Below, in pieces: positions 37,243 to 46,687 of a DNA stretch of 64,000 nucleotides (its first letter is position 1; each line of letters begins with the position of its first letter). Location of the stretch: NCBI RefSeq assembly GCF_036689865.1, contig NZ_JBAHUQ010000034.1:1-64000 (forward strand). The letters are read 5' to 3'. The DNA is from Magnetococcus sp. PR-3 (GTDB lineage Bacteria > Pseudomonadota > Magnetococcia > Magnetococcales > Magnetococcaceae). Position numbers and translations under genes: made by a program. The notes under the pieces were generated by a model. The model ran no database searches. It saw only the letters and a list, made by a program, of their open reading frames with translations, and was not told where the DNA came from.

Positions 37243-37344
37243 TAACGACTTCAACCACACAGAGTATAGTCGATAACACGCTCTCGATCCAACCGATCGT
37301 TAACAATTATCGGACCCCTGTCTGTATGGGTCTTCATCATTTGA

Positions 37345-38256
37345 TTAGCCCTGGATCTGCTTAGCAACCTCAGCGGCAAAATCTTCTTCTTTCTTCTCGA
37401 TACCTTCGCCCAACTGGAAGCGGGAGAAGCCGGTAACCTTCACAGCATTACCGAGCTCTTTGGCGGCAGCGTCAACAATTTTGGAAACCTTCATGTCAGG
37501 GTCCATAACAAAGGGCTGCTCAAGCATGCACACTTCGCCATAGTACTTATTCATCCGACCCAACACCATCTTTTCGATGATATTGTCAGGCTTACCAGAA
37601 GCTTTGGCCTGCTCAACCAGAACTGATTTTTCACGTTCCATAGCAGCGCTATCAACATTGTCACGGTCCAAGAACTGAGGGGAAGCCGCAGCTACATGCA
37701 TGGCCAGCTTTTTACCAAGCTCTTGCAGGGCGTCACTGGAAGCTTCAGACTCCAGACCAACCAAGACCCCGATTTTACCACCAGCATGTACATAGCTGCT
37801 GACCAAACCGGAAGAGACTTCCATGCGCTCCATGCGGCGCAGGTTCATGTTCTCACCGATGGTGGCGATCAAATTGGTCAGTTCATCGCCAACATTGCGG
37901 CCGGTCTCAGGGTAATCAACACCATTAAGGGTATCAATATCTGTAGCACCAGAGTCCGCAGCCAGTTTGGTGACCGTATCTGCAAAGTTGATGAAACCAT
38001 CGTTCTTGGCAGTGAAGTCCGTTTCGGAGTTCACTTCAACCATGACACCAACAGTGCCGGTTGAGAGGGTGTTGACTTTACCCTCAGCTGCAACACGGGC
38101 AGATTTCTTCTGGGCAGAAGCCATACCCTTTTTACGCAGCCAATCAACAGCTGCATCCATGTTGCCATCGGTCTCTTTAAGGGCTTTTTTACAATCCATC
38201 ATGCCCACTCCGGTCTTTTCCCGAAGCTCTTTCACCATACTCGCGGTAACCGCCAT
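37345..38256 (-). CDS. tsf: Translation elongation factor Ts
   Basis: EF-Ts recycles EF-Tu by nucleotide exchange. The 303-residue protein has the N-terminal UBA-like part with LREKTGVGMMDCKKAL and the conserved core TDFTAKND. The length is slightly above E. coli (283). I chose the ATG at 38256, preceded by GGGGAAG; an in-frame TTG 21 bases earlier is less likely. A terminator-like hairpin separates it from rpsB. Confidence 0.96.
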   Translation of the reverse strand: MAVTASMVKELREKTGVGMMDCKKALKETDGNMDAAVDWLRKKGMASAQKKSARVAAEGKVNTLSTGTVGVMVEVNSETDFTAKNDGFINFADTVTKLAADSGATDIDTLNGVDYPETGRNVGDELTNLIATIGENMNLRRMERMEVSSGLVSSYVHAGGKIGVLVGLESEASSDALQELGKKLAMHVAAASPQFLDRDNVDSAAMEREKSVLVEQAKASGKPDNIIEKMVLGRMNKYYGEVCMLEQPFVMDPDMKVSKIVDAAAKELGNAVKVTGFSRFQLGEGIEKKEEDFAAEVAKQIQG

Positions 38257-38293
38257 GGTACTTCCCCATTCTGCCAAAAACTTTACGATCTAT

Positions 38294-38324
38294 CTAAAAA
38301 GCAGATGGCCACCCGGCCATCTGC
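38294..38324 (-). terminator. Attenuator-like terminator between rpsB and tsf
   Basis: On the minus strand GCAGATGGCC pairs with GGCCATCTGC (10-bp stem, 4-base loop) and is followed directly by TTTTTAG. It lies 17 bases after the rpsB stop and about 40 bases before tsf. In E. coli a partial terminator in the same place reduces tsf relative to rpsB; the same role is inferred here. Confidence 0.8.
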
Positions 38325-38340
38325 CCTTGGTACACTTTGA

Positions 38341-39138
38341 TTAGGCTTCAGCCTGTTCCGCAGCAGCTTCACCTTCACCAGCTTCCTCAAGCATTTGAGC
38401 TTCCATGGAACCCTCATCTTCAGCAGAAATACCACTGTTGGGGATTTCACGGCCAGCCAACTGCAGACCTTCCAGAACAGCATTACCCATTTTGGAGATG
38501 AACAAGGTCAATGCGCGGATGGCATCATCGTTACCGGGAACGGGGTAGTCGATGGGATCAGGGTCACAGTTGCTGTCCACCAGAGCCACCACAGGAATAC
38601 CCAGCTTGTTGGCTTCTTTAACAGCAATGGACTCCTTACGGGTATCCACAACAATGATCAGGTCAGGCTGGCGCTCCATATCCTTAATACCACCAAGGGC
38701 GCGCTCAATTTTCAAACCTTCACGATCAAGCTGTTGGGTCTCACGCTTGGTCAGGGCTTCGAAGGTGCCATCGATACGCATTTTGTCGATATCTTTCAAA
38801 CGACGGATGGAACCTTGGATGGTACGCCAGTTGGTGAGGGTACCACCTAACCAGCGGTGATTAACGTAGAACATACCGGTGCGCTTGGCTTCAGCAGAAA
38901 CCAGCTCAACAGCTTGGCGCTTGGTGCCAACGAACAGAACGGTACCACCGCCTTGAACGGTATCACGAACAAAGTTGCATGCATCACGCAGCTTCAAAAC
39001 AGATTTTTGAAGATTGATGATATGGACGCCGTTACGGGCACCAAAGATGTGACGCTTCATTTTGGGGTTCCAGCGCTTGGTCTGGTGACCAAAATGGAAA
39101 CCCGCTTCCAACAGTTCGCGAACAGAATACTTAGCCAT
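38341..39138 (-). CDS. rpsB: 30S ribosomal protein S2
   Basis: S2 is a late-assembling protein of the small subunit. The 265-residue protein has the signatures [19 protein letters not shown] and [26 protein letters not shown]. The C-terminal 30 residues are an acidic, Glu/Ala-rich tail (EEDEG-like, ending EQAEA). GGAGA lies 7-8 bases before the ATG. It is first in the long rpsB-to-lpxB block. Confidence 0.97.
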   Translation of the reverse strand: MAKYSVRELLEAGFHFGHQTKRWNPKMKRHIFGARNGVHIINLQKSVLKLRDACNFVRDTVQGGGTVLFVGTKRQAVELVSAEAKRTGMFYVNHRWLGGTLTNWRTIQGSIRRLKDIDKMRIDGTFEALTKRETQQLDREGLKIERALGGIKDMERQPDLIIVVDTRKESIAVKEANKLGIPVVALVDSNCDPDPIDYPVPGNDDAIRALTLFISKMGNAVLEGLQLAGREIPNSGISAEDEGSMEAQMLEEAGEGEAAAEQAEA

Positions 39139-39186
39139 GATGTCTCTCCATGTCTCGGTTGTTCTTCCGCAACATGGCCATTATTA

Positions 39187-39218
39187 GCGCCCAACCCTTA
39201 TGAGGGCACCGGGGGCGC
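39187..39218 (-). promoter_or_regulatory. Possible S2 leader hairpin
   Basis: In the rpsB leader, GCGCCC (39187-39192) pairs with GGGCGC (39213-39218), and inside it CCCT (39195-39198) pairs with AGGG (39203-39206). rpsB leaders in other bacteria carry structured S2-binding sites that repress rpsB-tsf. Whether this is one is inference. Confidence 0.35.
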
Positions 39219-39252
39219 GGTCCATGCTGCGTGCAGATTTAAAAGTGCACGC

Positions 39253-39281
39253 TTTCTACCATTAAGCGCATCGTAATTCAA
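39253..39281 (-). promoter_or_regulatory. Candidate sigma-70 promoter for rpsB
   Basis: On the minus strand TTGAAT (39276-39281) and TAGAAA (39253-39258) are separated by 17 bases, each matching four of six consensus bases. Transcription would start near 39246, giving a leader of about 110 bases containing the hairpin at 39187-39218. Confidence 0.4.
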
Positions 39282-39401
39282 GGAATTAATCGATCCATGG
39301 AAGGGGAAAATTGGTAACAAACAGAGGCTCTAAAAGAAATGATGTGCATTTATTGAATGACTACAAAAATAGAATAAACTTCAAACACCTGTAAAAATTG
39401 G

Positions 39402-40022
39402 TTATTTAAAGATTTTTGCGGCCTCACCAGCCCCTTCACGAATCAGCTCAGGCTGTCCGCTGGTCATATCAATAATTGTGGAAGGATGCTCGGGGAGAAT
39501 ACCGCCATCAATAACCAATTCTACCTGATGTTCTAAAGCATCACGAATTAATGAAGGGTCTGTATAGATATCTTCGTAACCTGGAAGCCGAACCGAAGTG
39601 GAGAGCAAAGGTTCGCCGACCTCTTCAAGCAGAGCATGGCAAATATTATGATCAGGTACTCGCAAGCCAATGGTTTTACGACGGGGCAAGATTTTTTTGG
39701 GGACTTCCCGGGACGCTTCCAACACAAAGGTATAAGGACCGGGTAAAAAACGCTTTAAGAGCCGATAACAGCCATTATCAACCCGGGCATAATTTGAGAT
39801 ATCCGAAAGATCCGCACATAATAGGGTCAGTTGGTGGGTATCTGACAGTTGCTTAATACGAACAATCCGCTCTACCCCTTTACGGTTGCTCATCAGGCAA
39901 CCCAAGCCATAGGTCGTATCTGTCGGGTAGACAATAACCCCACCCTGCTGCAGGATTTGCGCAGCCTGTTTAACTAAGCGTGCTTGTGGATTTTCAGGAT
40001 GGATCTTAAAATATTGGCTCAT
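39402..40022 (-). CDS. yciO: YciO-type Sua5/YrdC-family protein
   Basis: The YrdC/Sua5 fold makes threonylcarbamoyl-AMP for tRNA t6A; the YciO branch is a paralogue with weaker or uncertain activity. The 206-residue protein has the same length as E. coli YciO and the same N-terminal pattern (MSQYFKIHPENPQARL), followed by GGVIVYPTDTTYGLGC, the FLPGPYTFVL motif and GLRVPDHN. I chose the ATG at 40022 for that reason; an ATG three codons earlier is in frame. It is divergent from ilvD. Confidence 0.88.
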   Translation of the reverse strand: MSQYFKIHPENPQARLVKQAAQILQQGGVIVYPTDTTYGLGCLMSNRKGVERIVRIKQLSDTHQLTLLCADLSDISNYARVDNGCYRLLKRFLPGPYTFVLEASREVPKKILPRRKTIGLRVPDHNICHALLEEVGEPLLSTSVRLPGYEDIYTDPSLIRDALEHQVELVIDGGILPEHPSTIIDMTSGQPELIREGAGEAAKIFK

Positions 40023-40174
40023 GATACACATAACTCACTGTTGCTGCCGAAACTAAAGAGTGTTGCAGCACCCATTTCAGAAGGGTATTTTCCTTCTGCA
40101 GCTGGTACGATTGGGCAACACAAAGCCCCAAAGGACCGGCATCATACACGTAAATGACGAAGAAGGACAACGCA

Positions 40175-42040
40175 ATGCCTCAATACCGCTCCCGAACCTC
40201 TACCCATGGTCGCAATATGGCGGGTGCCCGCGCCCTGTGGCGGGCCACCGGCGTCAAGGAAGAGGATTTCGGTAAACCCATCATCGCTGTAGCAAACTCC
40301 TTTACCCAATTTGTACCAGGACACGTACACCTGCGGGATGTGGGTAAGATGGTGGCTGAAGAGATTGAGGCCAGTGGTGCGATCGCCAAGGAGTTTAATA
40401 CCATCGCTGTAGATGATGGTATCGCTATGGGCCATGGCGGAATGCTCTACTCCCTGCCCTCTCGGGATATCATAGCAGACAGTGTCGAGTACATGTGCAA
40501 TGCCCATACGGCCGATGCCCTGATCTGTATCTCTAACTGTGACAAAATCACCCCCGGCATGTTGATGGCCGCTCTGCGGTTGAATATCCCTGTGGTCTTT
40601 GTCTCTGGCGGCCCCATGGAAGCAGGCAAGGTTAAGTTGACGGATGGTACAGCTCGCAAAGTTGACTTGATCGACTCTATGATTGCAGCGGGTGATGATA
40701 GCGTGTCTAACGCTGACCTGGAGCGCTATGAGCGTTCCTCTTGCCCAACCTGCGGCTCATGTTCTGGTATGTTTACTGCCAACTCCATGAACTGTTTAAC
40801 AGAGGCTCTGGGTCTGGCTCTGCCTGGTAACGGTACAACCCTGGCAACCCATACAGCCCGTAAACAGCTCTTTAAAGATGGCGCAAAATATATTGTGGAA
40901 TTGACCCGTCGTTACTATGTAGAGGGTGATGAGTCTGCACTTCCCCGTAATATTGCAACCATGGCAGCTTTTGAAAATGCCATGGCGTTGGATATCTCCA
41001 TGGGTGGATCTACCAATACCGTACTACACTTGTTGGCCGCCGCACGTGAAGCGGGTGTTAACTTTACCATGGCCGATATTGATCGCCTTTCCCGTAAAGT
41101 CCCTTGCTTATGCAAAGTGGCGCCATCCACCGACAAATACCATGTTGAGGATGTCCACCGTGCAGGTGGTATTTTCTCCATTCTCGGTGAACTGAACCGC
41201 ATTGGTTTAATGGATGACAGCTGCCCCACAGTGCACGCCCCGACCATGGCAGAAGCCCTAAAGAAAGAGGATATCGTCTCTGAAAAGGTAAGTGAGGCTG
41301 CTTTAGAGCGTTGTTATGCCGCACCAGGCGGTATTCCCACCATTGAGCCTTACAGCCAGTCAGCCCGTTGGGAGAGTCTGGATGATGATCGTACAGAAGG
41401 TTGTATTCGTAATGGTGAAAATGCCTATTCCAAAGATGGTGGCCTAGCCATTTTATTTGGAAACATTGCAGAAGATGGCTGCATCGTCAAAACAGCGGGT
41501 GTGGATGAATCCATTTGGGCTTTCACAGGGCCAGCACGGATTTTCCACAGTCAAGATGAGGCATGTGAAGCCATCTTGGCTGACAAGATTAAAGAAGGCG
41601 ATGTGGTGTTGATCCGTTATGAAGGACCCAAAGGTGGACCGGGCATGCAGGAAATGCTCTACCCAACCACCTTCCTGAAATCCAAAGGACTGGGTAAAGC
41701 CTGCGCTTTAATTACCGATGGGCGTTTTTCTGGCGGAACGTCAGGACTCTCCATTGGCCACTGCTCTCCAGAAGCAGCTGAAGGGGGTAACATCGGCCTG
41801 GTGGAAGAGGGAGACCTCATTGAGATCGATATTCCCAACCGCGTCTTGCAGGTGAAGCTCTCTGAAGAAGCCTTAACCACACGACGTGAGGCCATGCTGG
41901 CTAAAGGGGAGGATGCCTTCCGTCCTGTTGGTCGGGAACGGGTTGTCTCTAAAGCATTGCAGGCCTATGCAGCTCTCACCACATCTGCTTCTGAGGGAGC
42001 TGTTAGAAACCTGGACCAAATACAGCACAAACGCGGCTAA
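40175..42040 (+). CDS. ilvD: Dihydroxy-acid dehydratase
   Basis: IlvD makes 2-keto acids for valine, leucine and isoleucine. The 621-residue Fe-S enzyme has the start [20 protein letters not shown] and cluster cysteines in [20 protein letters not shown] and [19 protein letters not shown]. The length fits the long E. coli-type form (616). I chose the ATG at 40175, 7 bases after GAAGGA; the ATG at 40154 would put the ribosome-binding site inside the gene. Confidence 0.96.
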   Translation: MPQYRSRTSTHGRNMAGARALWRATGVKEEDFGKPIIAVANSFTQFVPGHVHLRDVGKMVAEEIEASGAIAKEFNTIAVDDGIAMGHGGMLYSLPSRDIIADSVEYMCNAHTADALICISNCDKITPGMLMAALRLNIPVVFVSGGPMEAGKVKLTDGTARKVDLIDSMIAAGDDSVSNADLERYERSSCPTCGSCSGMFTANSMNCLTEALGLALPGNGTTLATHTARKQLFKDGAKYIVELTRRYYVEGDESALPRNIATMAAFENAMALDISMGGSTNTVLHLLAAAREAGVNFTMADIDRLSRKVPCLCKVAPSTDKYHVEDVHRAGGIFSILGELNRIGLMDDSCPTVHAPTMAEALKKEDIVSEKVSEAALERCYAAPGGIPTIEPYSQSARWESLDDDRTEGCIRNGENAYSKDGGLAILFGNIAEDGCIVKTAGVDESIWAFTGPARIFHSQDEACEAILADKIKEGDVVLIRYEGPKGGPGMQEMLYPTTFLKSKGLGKACALITDGRFSGGTSGLSIGHCSPEAAEGGNIGLVEEGDLIEIDIPNRVLQVKLSEEALTTRREAMLAKGEDAFRPVGRERVVSKALQAYAALTTSASEGAVRNLDQIQHKRG

Positions 42041-42054
42041 GCCGGATATCGAGC

Positions 42055-42089
42055 AGGGCCAGGGCCAATAGGTCCTGGCCCTACTTTTA
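42055..42089 (+). terminator. Hairpin with short T-run after ilvD
   Basis: AGGGCCAGG (42055-42063) pairs with CCTGGCCCT (42074-42082) and is followed by ACTTTTAT. It lies 14 bases past the ilvD stop and just before the next gene's ribosome-binding site, so it may be a full or partial terminator. Confidence 0.6.
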
Positions 42090-42104
42090 TAAAAGGGGAG
42101 AGCC

Positions 42105-42707
42105 ATGGATATTGAACACTATTTTCCAGCGACGACCATGCCAGATCCTGAATGGTGGCAGGCTCTGTGGCCCGATCCTTTTGGTATGCTTAAAGCCTTG
42201 GGGTTTCGTCCAGGTCAGCGGGTGCTGGATCTCTGTTGTGGAGATGGCTATTTCACCGCTGCTTTGGCGCAACTGGCCATGGCGGAGCTCTATGCGCTGG
42301 ATATTGACTCTGAGATGATCAAGCAGGCAAAAGCCCGTTTTGCTACCCTCAATCTCTCTAAGTGTCATTGGATTACGGGAGATGCTAGAACGCTGCAAGA
42401 GCATATTGAGCAGCCTCTTACCCATGTGCTTATCGCCAATACCTTTCATGGTGTGCCTGAGCCAACGGAACTGAGCCGATCCGTCTATCATGCCTTAGCG
42501 GATCAAGGCCAGTTGATTGTGATTAACTGGCATAAAAGAGCTCAAAAGGATACCCCTGTTCTCGGCAAACCCAGGGGGCCAAAATACAGCTTACGTATGA
42601 CCCCACAAAAAGTTCGTGACATGGTCGAACCTGCGGGATTTCGATGGATGGCAACGGACACCCTTCTTCCGTACCATTACGCCATTCGCTTTGAAAAAAT
42701 GGTTTAA
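42105..42707 (+). CDS. Class I SAM-dependent methyltransferase, unknown substrate
   Basis: This 200-residue protein has the SAM-binding motif VLDLCCGDGYFTAALA, an acidic end of strand 2 (YALDIDSEMIKQAK), motif II-like GDARTL and the later GQLIVINWHKR. The layout is that of small UbiE/Methyltransf_25-type enzymes; no substrate can be inferred. GGGGAG precedes the ATG. Its end overlaps the convergent hypF by 4 bases. Confidence 0.82.
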   Translation: MDIEHYFPATTMPDPEWWQALWPDPFGMLKALGFRPGQRVLDLCCGDGYFTAALAQLAMAELYALDIDSEMIKQAKARFATLNLSKCHWITGDARTLQEHIEQPLTHVLIANTFHGVPEPTELSRSVYHALADQGQLIVINWHKRAQKDTPVLGKPRGPKYSLRMTPQKVRDMVEPAGFRWMATDTLLPYHYAIRFEKMV

Positions 42708-44965
42708 TCCTGTGCTTGAATGGCTGCGAGCTCCACCAACTGACCGTAGGCAAGCCCACCATCATTCATCGGTAGTTGGGTATGCAGCAAAATAGGCATA
42801 CCCTGTTGCTGTAGCCGCGTAACCACCTGCTCTGTCAAATGACGATTTTGAAAGACGCCACCACTCAGTCCCACCGCTTCAATACGGTGGCGTTTTTGTA
42901 TGGCCATGGCCTGGGTCACCAGGGCTGCAGCCATTGAGCTATGGAACAGTTGTGCCCGTGCTTTGACTGGGCGGTTGTTATCTAACAGAGCCGCCACCAG
43001 AGGTGCCCAGTCACATCGCCATATACCATGGTCATCAAATGAATGGGGAAGTGCGATCACTTCTCCCTCTTCACCACCACAAAGGGCTTCAAGCATAAAC
43101 GGCCCCTGCCCTTCAAAGCTGGCTTTTTGTACCAAACCAACCAGGGCAGCTGCGGCATCAAACAGACGCCCCACAGCGGTGCTTAAGGGGGCGTTAATAT
43201 CTTTTTGCCAAGCTTTATGCAGTAATTCTGCTTCTTGAGGCGCCTGGGGATATGCATGCCCCAAGGCCCAGCATAGAGAAGCAGCTGCACGCCAGGGTTC
43301 ACGACCCACACGGTCCCCCCCTGGTAGCTTAAAGGGTCGCATCGAGCCTTGTCGCTGCCAATGGCCGGGGCCACCAAGAAAAGCCTCCCCACCCCATAGG
43401 GTAGCCGGGGACCCCTCGCCAAGTCCTGTTCCGTCCCAGGTGAACATCAACAGGTGATCTCTGCCTCCAACACCATGCTCCCCAGCCAGTGAGGATGCAT
43501 GGGCATGATGGTGGCCAACAGGCGTGGTTGATTTTCCCCACCCCTTAGCCAGACGCGTGGGGGTATATCCTGGGTGGGCATCGTGCACCACCTGAGCAAC
43601 TTCTACATCATGGATGGCTGGTAAATCCTGACACACTTGCAGAAAAACCTCTGCACTACGGGGGGATTCCATCTCACCGATATGTGGGGAGAGCACAGCG
43701 CGATCTCCCCACCCTAAGGCAATGGCATTTTTCATCTGCCCACCAACCGCCAGAGCTGGTTGTTCAAGGGCCACAGGCAATTTGAGCTCAACAGGCGCCA
43801 TGCCACGGCCTGGACGCAACATTCGGGGTTTATCCGCAATAATACGCACCAAGCCATCATCTGCAGGGCGAAGTATAGGGCGGTTATGATGTAGAAAACC
43901 ATCAACCAAAGGAGCCAGCCGTTCAGCAGCATCATCCACTTCGGTCAACACAGGCTCGCCACTGATATTTCCGCTGGTTGCAACAACGGGGGTACCCAGC
44001 TGATGTAGAAGCAGATGGTGAAGTGGGCTGTAGGGTAGCATGACGCCCAACTCATCCAACCCTGGTGCCACAGAGGGGGCAAGGCCGTGCTTTGACTTTA
44101 AGGAGATTAAGACGATGGGTCGAATCGGGTCCAGCAGGGCAGCATCATGTTGTTGGGTTGCCTGTGTAGCTGCAGATACCTCTGCCAAGCCATTATACCC
44201 ACGCTGGGGAAACATGACCGCCAAGGGTTTATGTGGGCGTTTTTTACGCTTTCTTAGTGTTTGAACAGCCTGTTCATTGCGGGCATCACACAGAAGGTGA
44301 TAGCCACCGATCCCCTTAACAGCGATCACTAAGCCCTCTTTCAAGGCATTCACAGCAAGCTGTAGGGCTGAGTCGCCATGAGTTTTATGCGCTTTTTGTT
44401 GCCAGGTAAGCTGTGGACCGCAGTGCGGGCATGCTAAGGGTTGCGCATGAAAACGACGGTCCAGTGGGTTGCTGTATTCTTTATGACAAACTGGGCAAAG
44501 TGGAAACTTAGCCATGGCAGTATGGGGGCGATCATAAGGCAGTTTTTTAATAATGGTATAGCGTGGGCCACACTGCGTACAGTTGGTAAAAGGATAAAAA
44601 TATCGGCGTTCTGCTGGGTCGAGCATCTCCGCCAAACAGGCATCACAACAGAATTGATCTGGGGGAAGATAGGCTTTGGCATGGCTGGCTTGACTCGAGA
44701 CAATCTTAAAACAGTCTATCCCTAAATGAGCTGTTACCGTCACGGAATCCAAGATTGGGCGGGACAGTGGCGGAGCCTGCTCAATGACTTGCTGTTCAAA
44801 GCAATCCAATTGGGCCAGGGCCCCTTGGACATGAATTCGGACCAGTCCCCCTTCATTCCGTACCTCTCCAAGCAAGTCTAACGCATGTGCTAAGCGATAG
44901 ACATGGGGTCGAAACCCAACCCCCTGCACGCGGCCGGTAATGAGCAGACATCGAGCTTGGCTCAT
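42704..44965 (-). CDS. hypF: Hydrogenase maturation carbamoyltransferase HypF
   Basis: HypF makes the thiocarbamate on HypE from carbamoyl phosphate, the source of CN ligands in NiFe hydrogenases. The 753-residue protein (750 in E. coli) has all four parts: an acylphosphatase domain (GRVQGVGFRPHVYRLA), two C4 zinc fingers (CDACLAEM...CTQCGP; CPVCHKEY...CPHCGP), a YrdC-like domain (KGIGGYHLLCDA, PLAVM) and the Kae1-like C-terminus with HHHAHASSLAGEHG and TWDGTGLGEG. I chose the ATG at 44965 with GGGGAG 7 bases upstream. No other hyp or hydrogenase gene is in the window. Confidence 0.95.
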   Translation of the reverse strand: MSQARCLLITGRVQGVGFRPHVYRLAHALDLLGEVRNEGGLVRIHVQGALAQLDCFEQQVIEQAPPLSRPILDSVTVTAHLGIDCFKIVSSQASHAKAYLPPDQFCCDACLAEMLDPAERRYFYPFTNCTQCGPRYTIIKKLPYDRPHTAMAKFPLCPVCHKEYSNPLDRRFHAQPLACPHCGPQLTWQQKAHKTHGDSALQLAVNALKEGLVIAVKGIGGYHLLCDARNEQAVQTLRKRKKRPHKPLAVMFPQRGYNGLAEVSAATQATQQHDAALLDPIRPIVLISLKSKHGLAPSVAPGLDELGVMLPYSPLHHLLLHQLGTPVVATSGNISGEPVLTEVDDAAERLAPLVDGFLHHNRPILRPADDGLVRIIADKPRMLRPGRGMAPVELKLPVALEQPALAVGGQMKNAIALGWGDRAVLSPHIGEMESPRSAEVFLQVCQDLPAIHDVEVAQVVHDAHPGYTPTRLAKGWGKSTTPVGHHHAHASSLAGEHGVGGRDHLLMFTWDGTGLGEGSPATLWGGEAFLGGPGHWQRQGSMRPFKLPGGDRVGREPWRAAASLCWALGHAYPQAPQEAELLHKAWQKDINAPLSTAVGRLFDAAAALVGLVQKASFEGQGPFMLEALCGGEEGEVIALPHSFDDHGIWRCDWAPLVAALLDNNRPVKARAQLFHSSMAAALVTQAMAIQKRHRIEAVGLSGGVFQNRHLTEQVVTRLQQQGMPILLHTQLPMNDGGLAYGQLVELAAIQAQD

Positions 44966-45345
44966 ACTGGTTCTCCCCTTCCTTAGCATCAATATGACAC
45001 TATCAACTCTAGGATGACCTTTGTTTATTCAGTATGCGTAAAGCACTATGGGGATGCAAACCACCCCATACTCATAGGTACAAGACTTGAATTAATCATC
45101 ATTGCTCTGTCATACTCAATATTCAAAATTCATGTTCTGTTATAAATGGTTACGACTTAAAAAAACTGGTGTGATTGTGTCAACTGGATTGAGCCGATGA
45201 AAAAAGATTGTGACAGGTATCTGCTTAGCCACAGATTAGCACGGCTCATAACGACGCATCATTTTGAAACCTGTACGGTAACGAAGAGTCAAAAAAGTAC
45301 ACAGGTCGTTCTGCTTGAAGCCCTTGTTAAAGAAAGTAGTCAATC
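44966..45345. other. Non-coding gap between hypF and the REC-REC-GGDEF gene
   Basis: This 380-base AT-rich stretch separates two divergently transcribed genes and should hold both promoters. I see no open reading frame of interest, no strong hairpin, and only partial promoter matches such as TTATAAATG near 45140. No RNA gene was recognised. Confidence 0.5.
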
Positions 45346-46680
45346 ATGCATGCTGGACCCTTACATGTTCTGATTGTTGAAAATTCATCCGTCTATGGAA
45401 AAATGGTTGAAAAAATCATGCTCGGCATCGGTTTTTTACCCCATATGTGTCATAGCGCTGCAGAAGCCATCATTTTGATGGAGAGCCAGCAATTTCAACT
45501 GATATGTGTCGATATGCATCTGCCTGATAGCACAGGTATCGAGTTGTGCCGTAAGGTGCGGCAACGGCCGGAAAGTCGCATGGTTCCCGTCATTATGCTT
45601 ACCACAGAAGACAAACGGGAAGTCTGGGAAGAGGCTTTCGACGCAGGGATCACCGAAATATTCACCAAAAGTGGGTTTGAAATACTTGAACGGGAGTTCC
45701 AAGCTTTTTTTGATGGCAGCCTTCTCACCCCCATGACAGGTCGTGTTTTGGTTGTTGAAGATAGTGAAACCAGCGCACAATTGATTTTGGAACATCTACG
45801 CCGCCTCTCCATTGATGCGGATCATTATACCCGCGCTGAAGAAGCATTAAGTGCCTTTAGAGCTGGTAATTACGATGCTGTTATCACCGATATTTTGCTG
45901 GAAGGGACCATGTCAGGCTTGGGTTTGGTTCGTGCTATTCGACGCTGTCCAAAAGATCAAGCACGAATACCAGTTCTGGCTATTTCTGGTATTGATGATC
46001 TCGCCCGGCGTATTGAAGTGTTGCGGCAAGGAGCCAATGATTTTATCACCAAACCGATTGTTGGTGAGGAGTTGGCCGTTCGGCTGGCTAATCTGATTAC
46101 CGCAAAACGGCTATACGATAAAGCCAAAGCCCAGCAGAGGGCGCTCTATGACCAAGCTGTAAAAGATGCACTGACCACGCTGTATAACCGGCATTATGTG
46201 ATGGAGTTTGTGCCCAAGTTTATTCTAGGGGCTTTACGTCATGAGTCAGATTTAAGTGTCATGGTCGTGGATCTTGACCACTTTAAAACAATCAATGACA
46301 CCTTGGGCCATGATGCCGGCGATGCCGTTTTAAAAGAAATTGGTAAAACCTTAAAAAGCATGACACGTGGAGAGGACTTTGCCGCTCGCATTGGGGGGGA
46401 GGAGTTTTTAGTGGTTTTGATCCACTGCCCACCTCATCAGGCGCGCTTAAAAGCTCAAACCATATTGGAACAGGTTAGGCGTATGCGCTTTGATGACCTT
46501 TCAAGCGAGCTATCCATCACGGCAAGTATCGGTGTGACATGTCTCTCTCATGATGGTGAGGACAGTTTTGAAAAGCTATTTAAGAGAGCGGATACATCGG
46601 TCTATGCGGCAAAAAATAAGGGGCGAGATCAGGTCGTCTGTGGGTTTCCCCAAGATCGTGATCCTGAGCATTTGACATAA
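45346..46680 (+). CDS. REC-REC-GGDEF diguanylate cyclase response regulator
   Basis: This 444-residue protein makes cyclic-di-GMP under phospho-control, with the PleD-like layout of two receiver domains and a GGDEF domain. REC1 (about 6-122) has Asp56 and Lys108, but the acidic pair reads Glu12-Asn13, so its metal site is weakened. REC2 (about 132-252) is complete: Glu-Asp near 138, Asp182, Lys236. The cyclase motif GGEEF (350-354) is intact, and RxxD (RGED, 341-344) lies exactly five residues before it, so product inhibition is expected. It lies next to the chemosensory cluster, convergent with its last gene (7-base gap). By analogy with WspR it is the likely output, but proof needs phosphotransfer data. 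Confidence 0.9.
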   Translation: MHAGPLHVLIVENSSVYGKMVEKIMLGIGFLPHMCHSAAEAIILMESQQFQLICVDMHLPDSTGIELCRKVRQRPESRMVPVIMLTTEDKREVWEEAFDAGITEIFTKSGFEILEREFQAFFDGSLLTPMTGRVLVVEDSETSAQLILEHLRRLSIDADHYTRAEEALSAFRAGNYDAVITDILLEGTMSGLGLVRAIRRCPKDQARIPVLAISGIDDLARRIEVLRQGANDFITKPIVGEELAVRLANLITAKRLYDKAKAQQRALYDQAVKDALTTLYNRHYVMEFVPKFILGALRHESDLSVMVVDLDHFKTINDTLGHDAGDAVLKEIGKTLKSMTRGEDFAARIGGEEFLVVLIHCPPHQARLKAQTILEQVRRMRFDDLSSELSITASIGVTCLSHDGEDSFEKLFKRADTSVYAAKNKGRDQVVCGFPQDRDPEHLT

Positions 46681-46687
46681 TGTTTTG

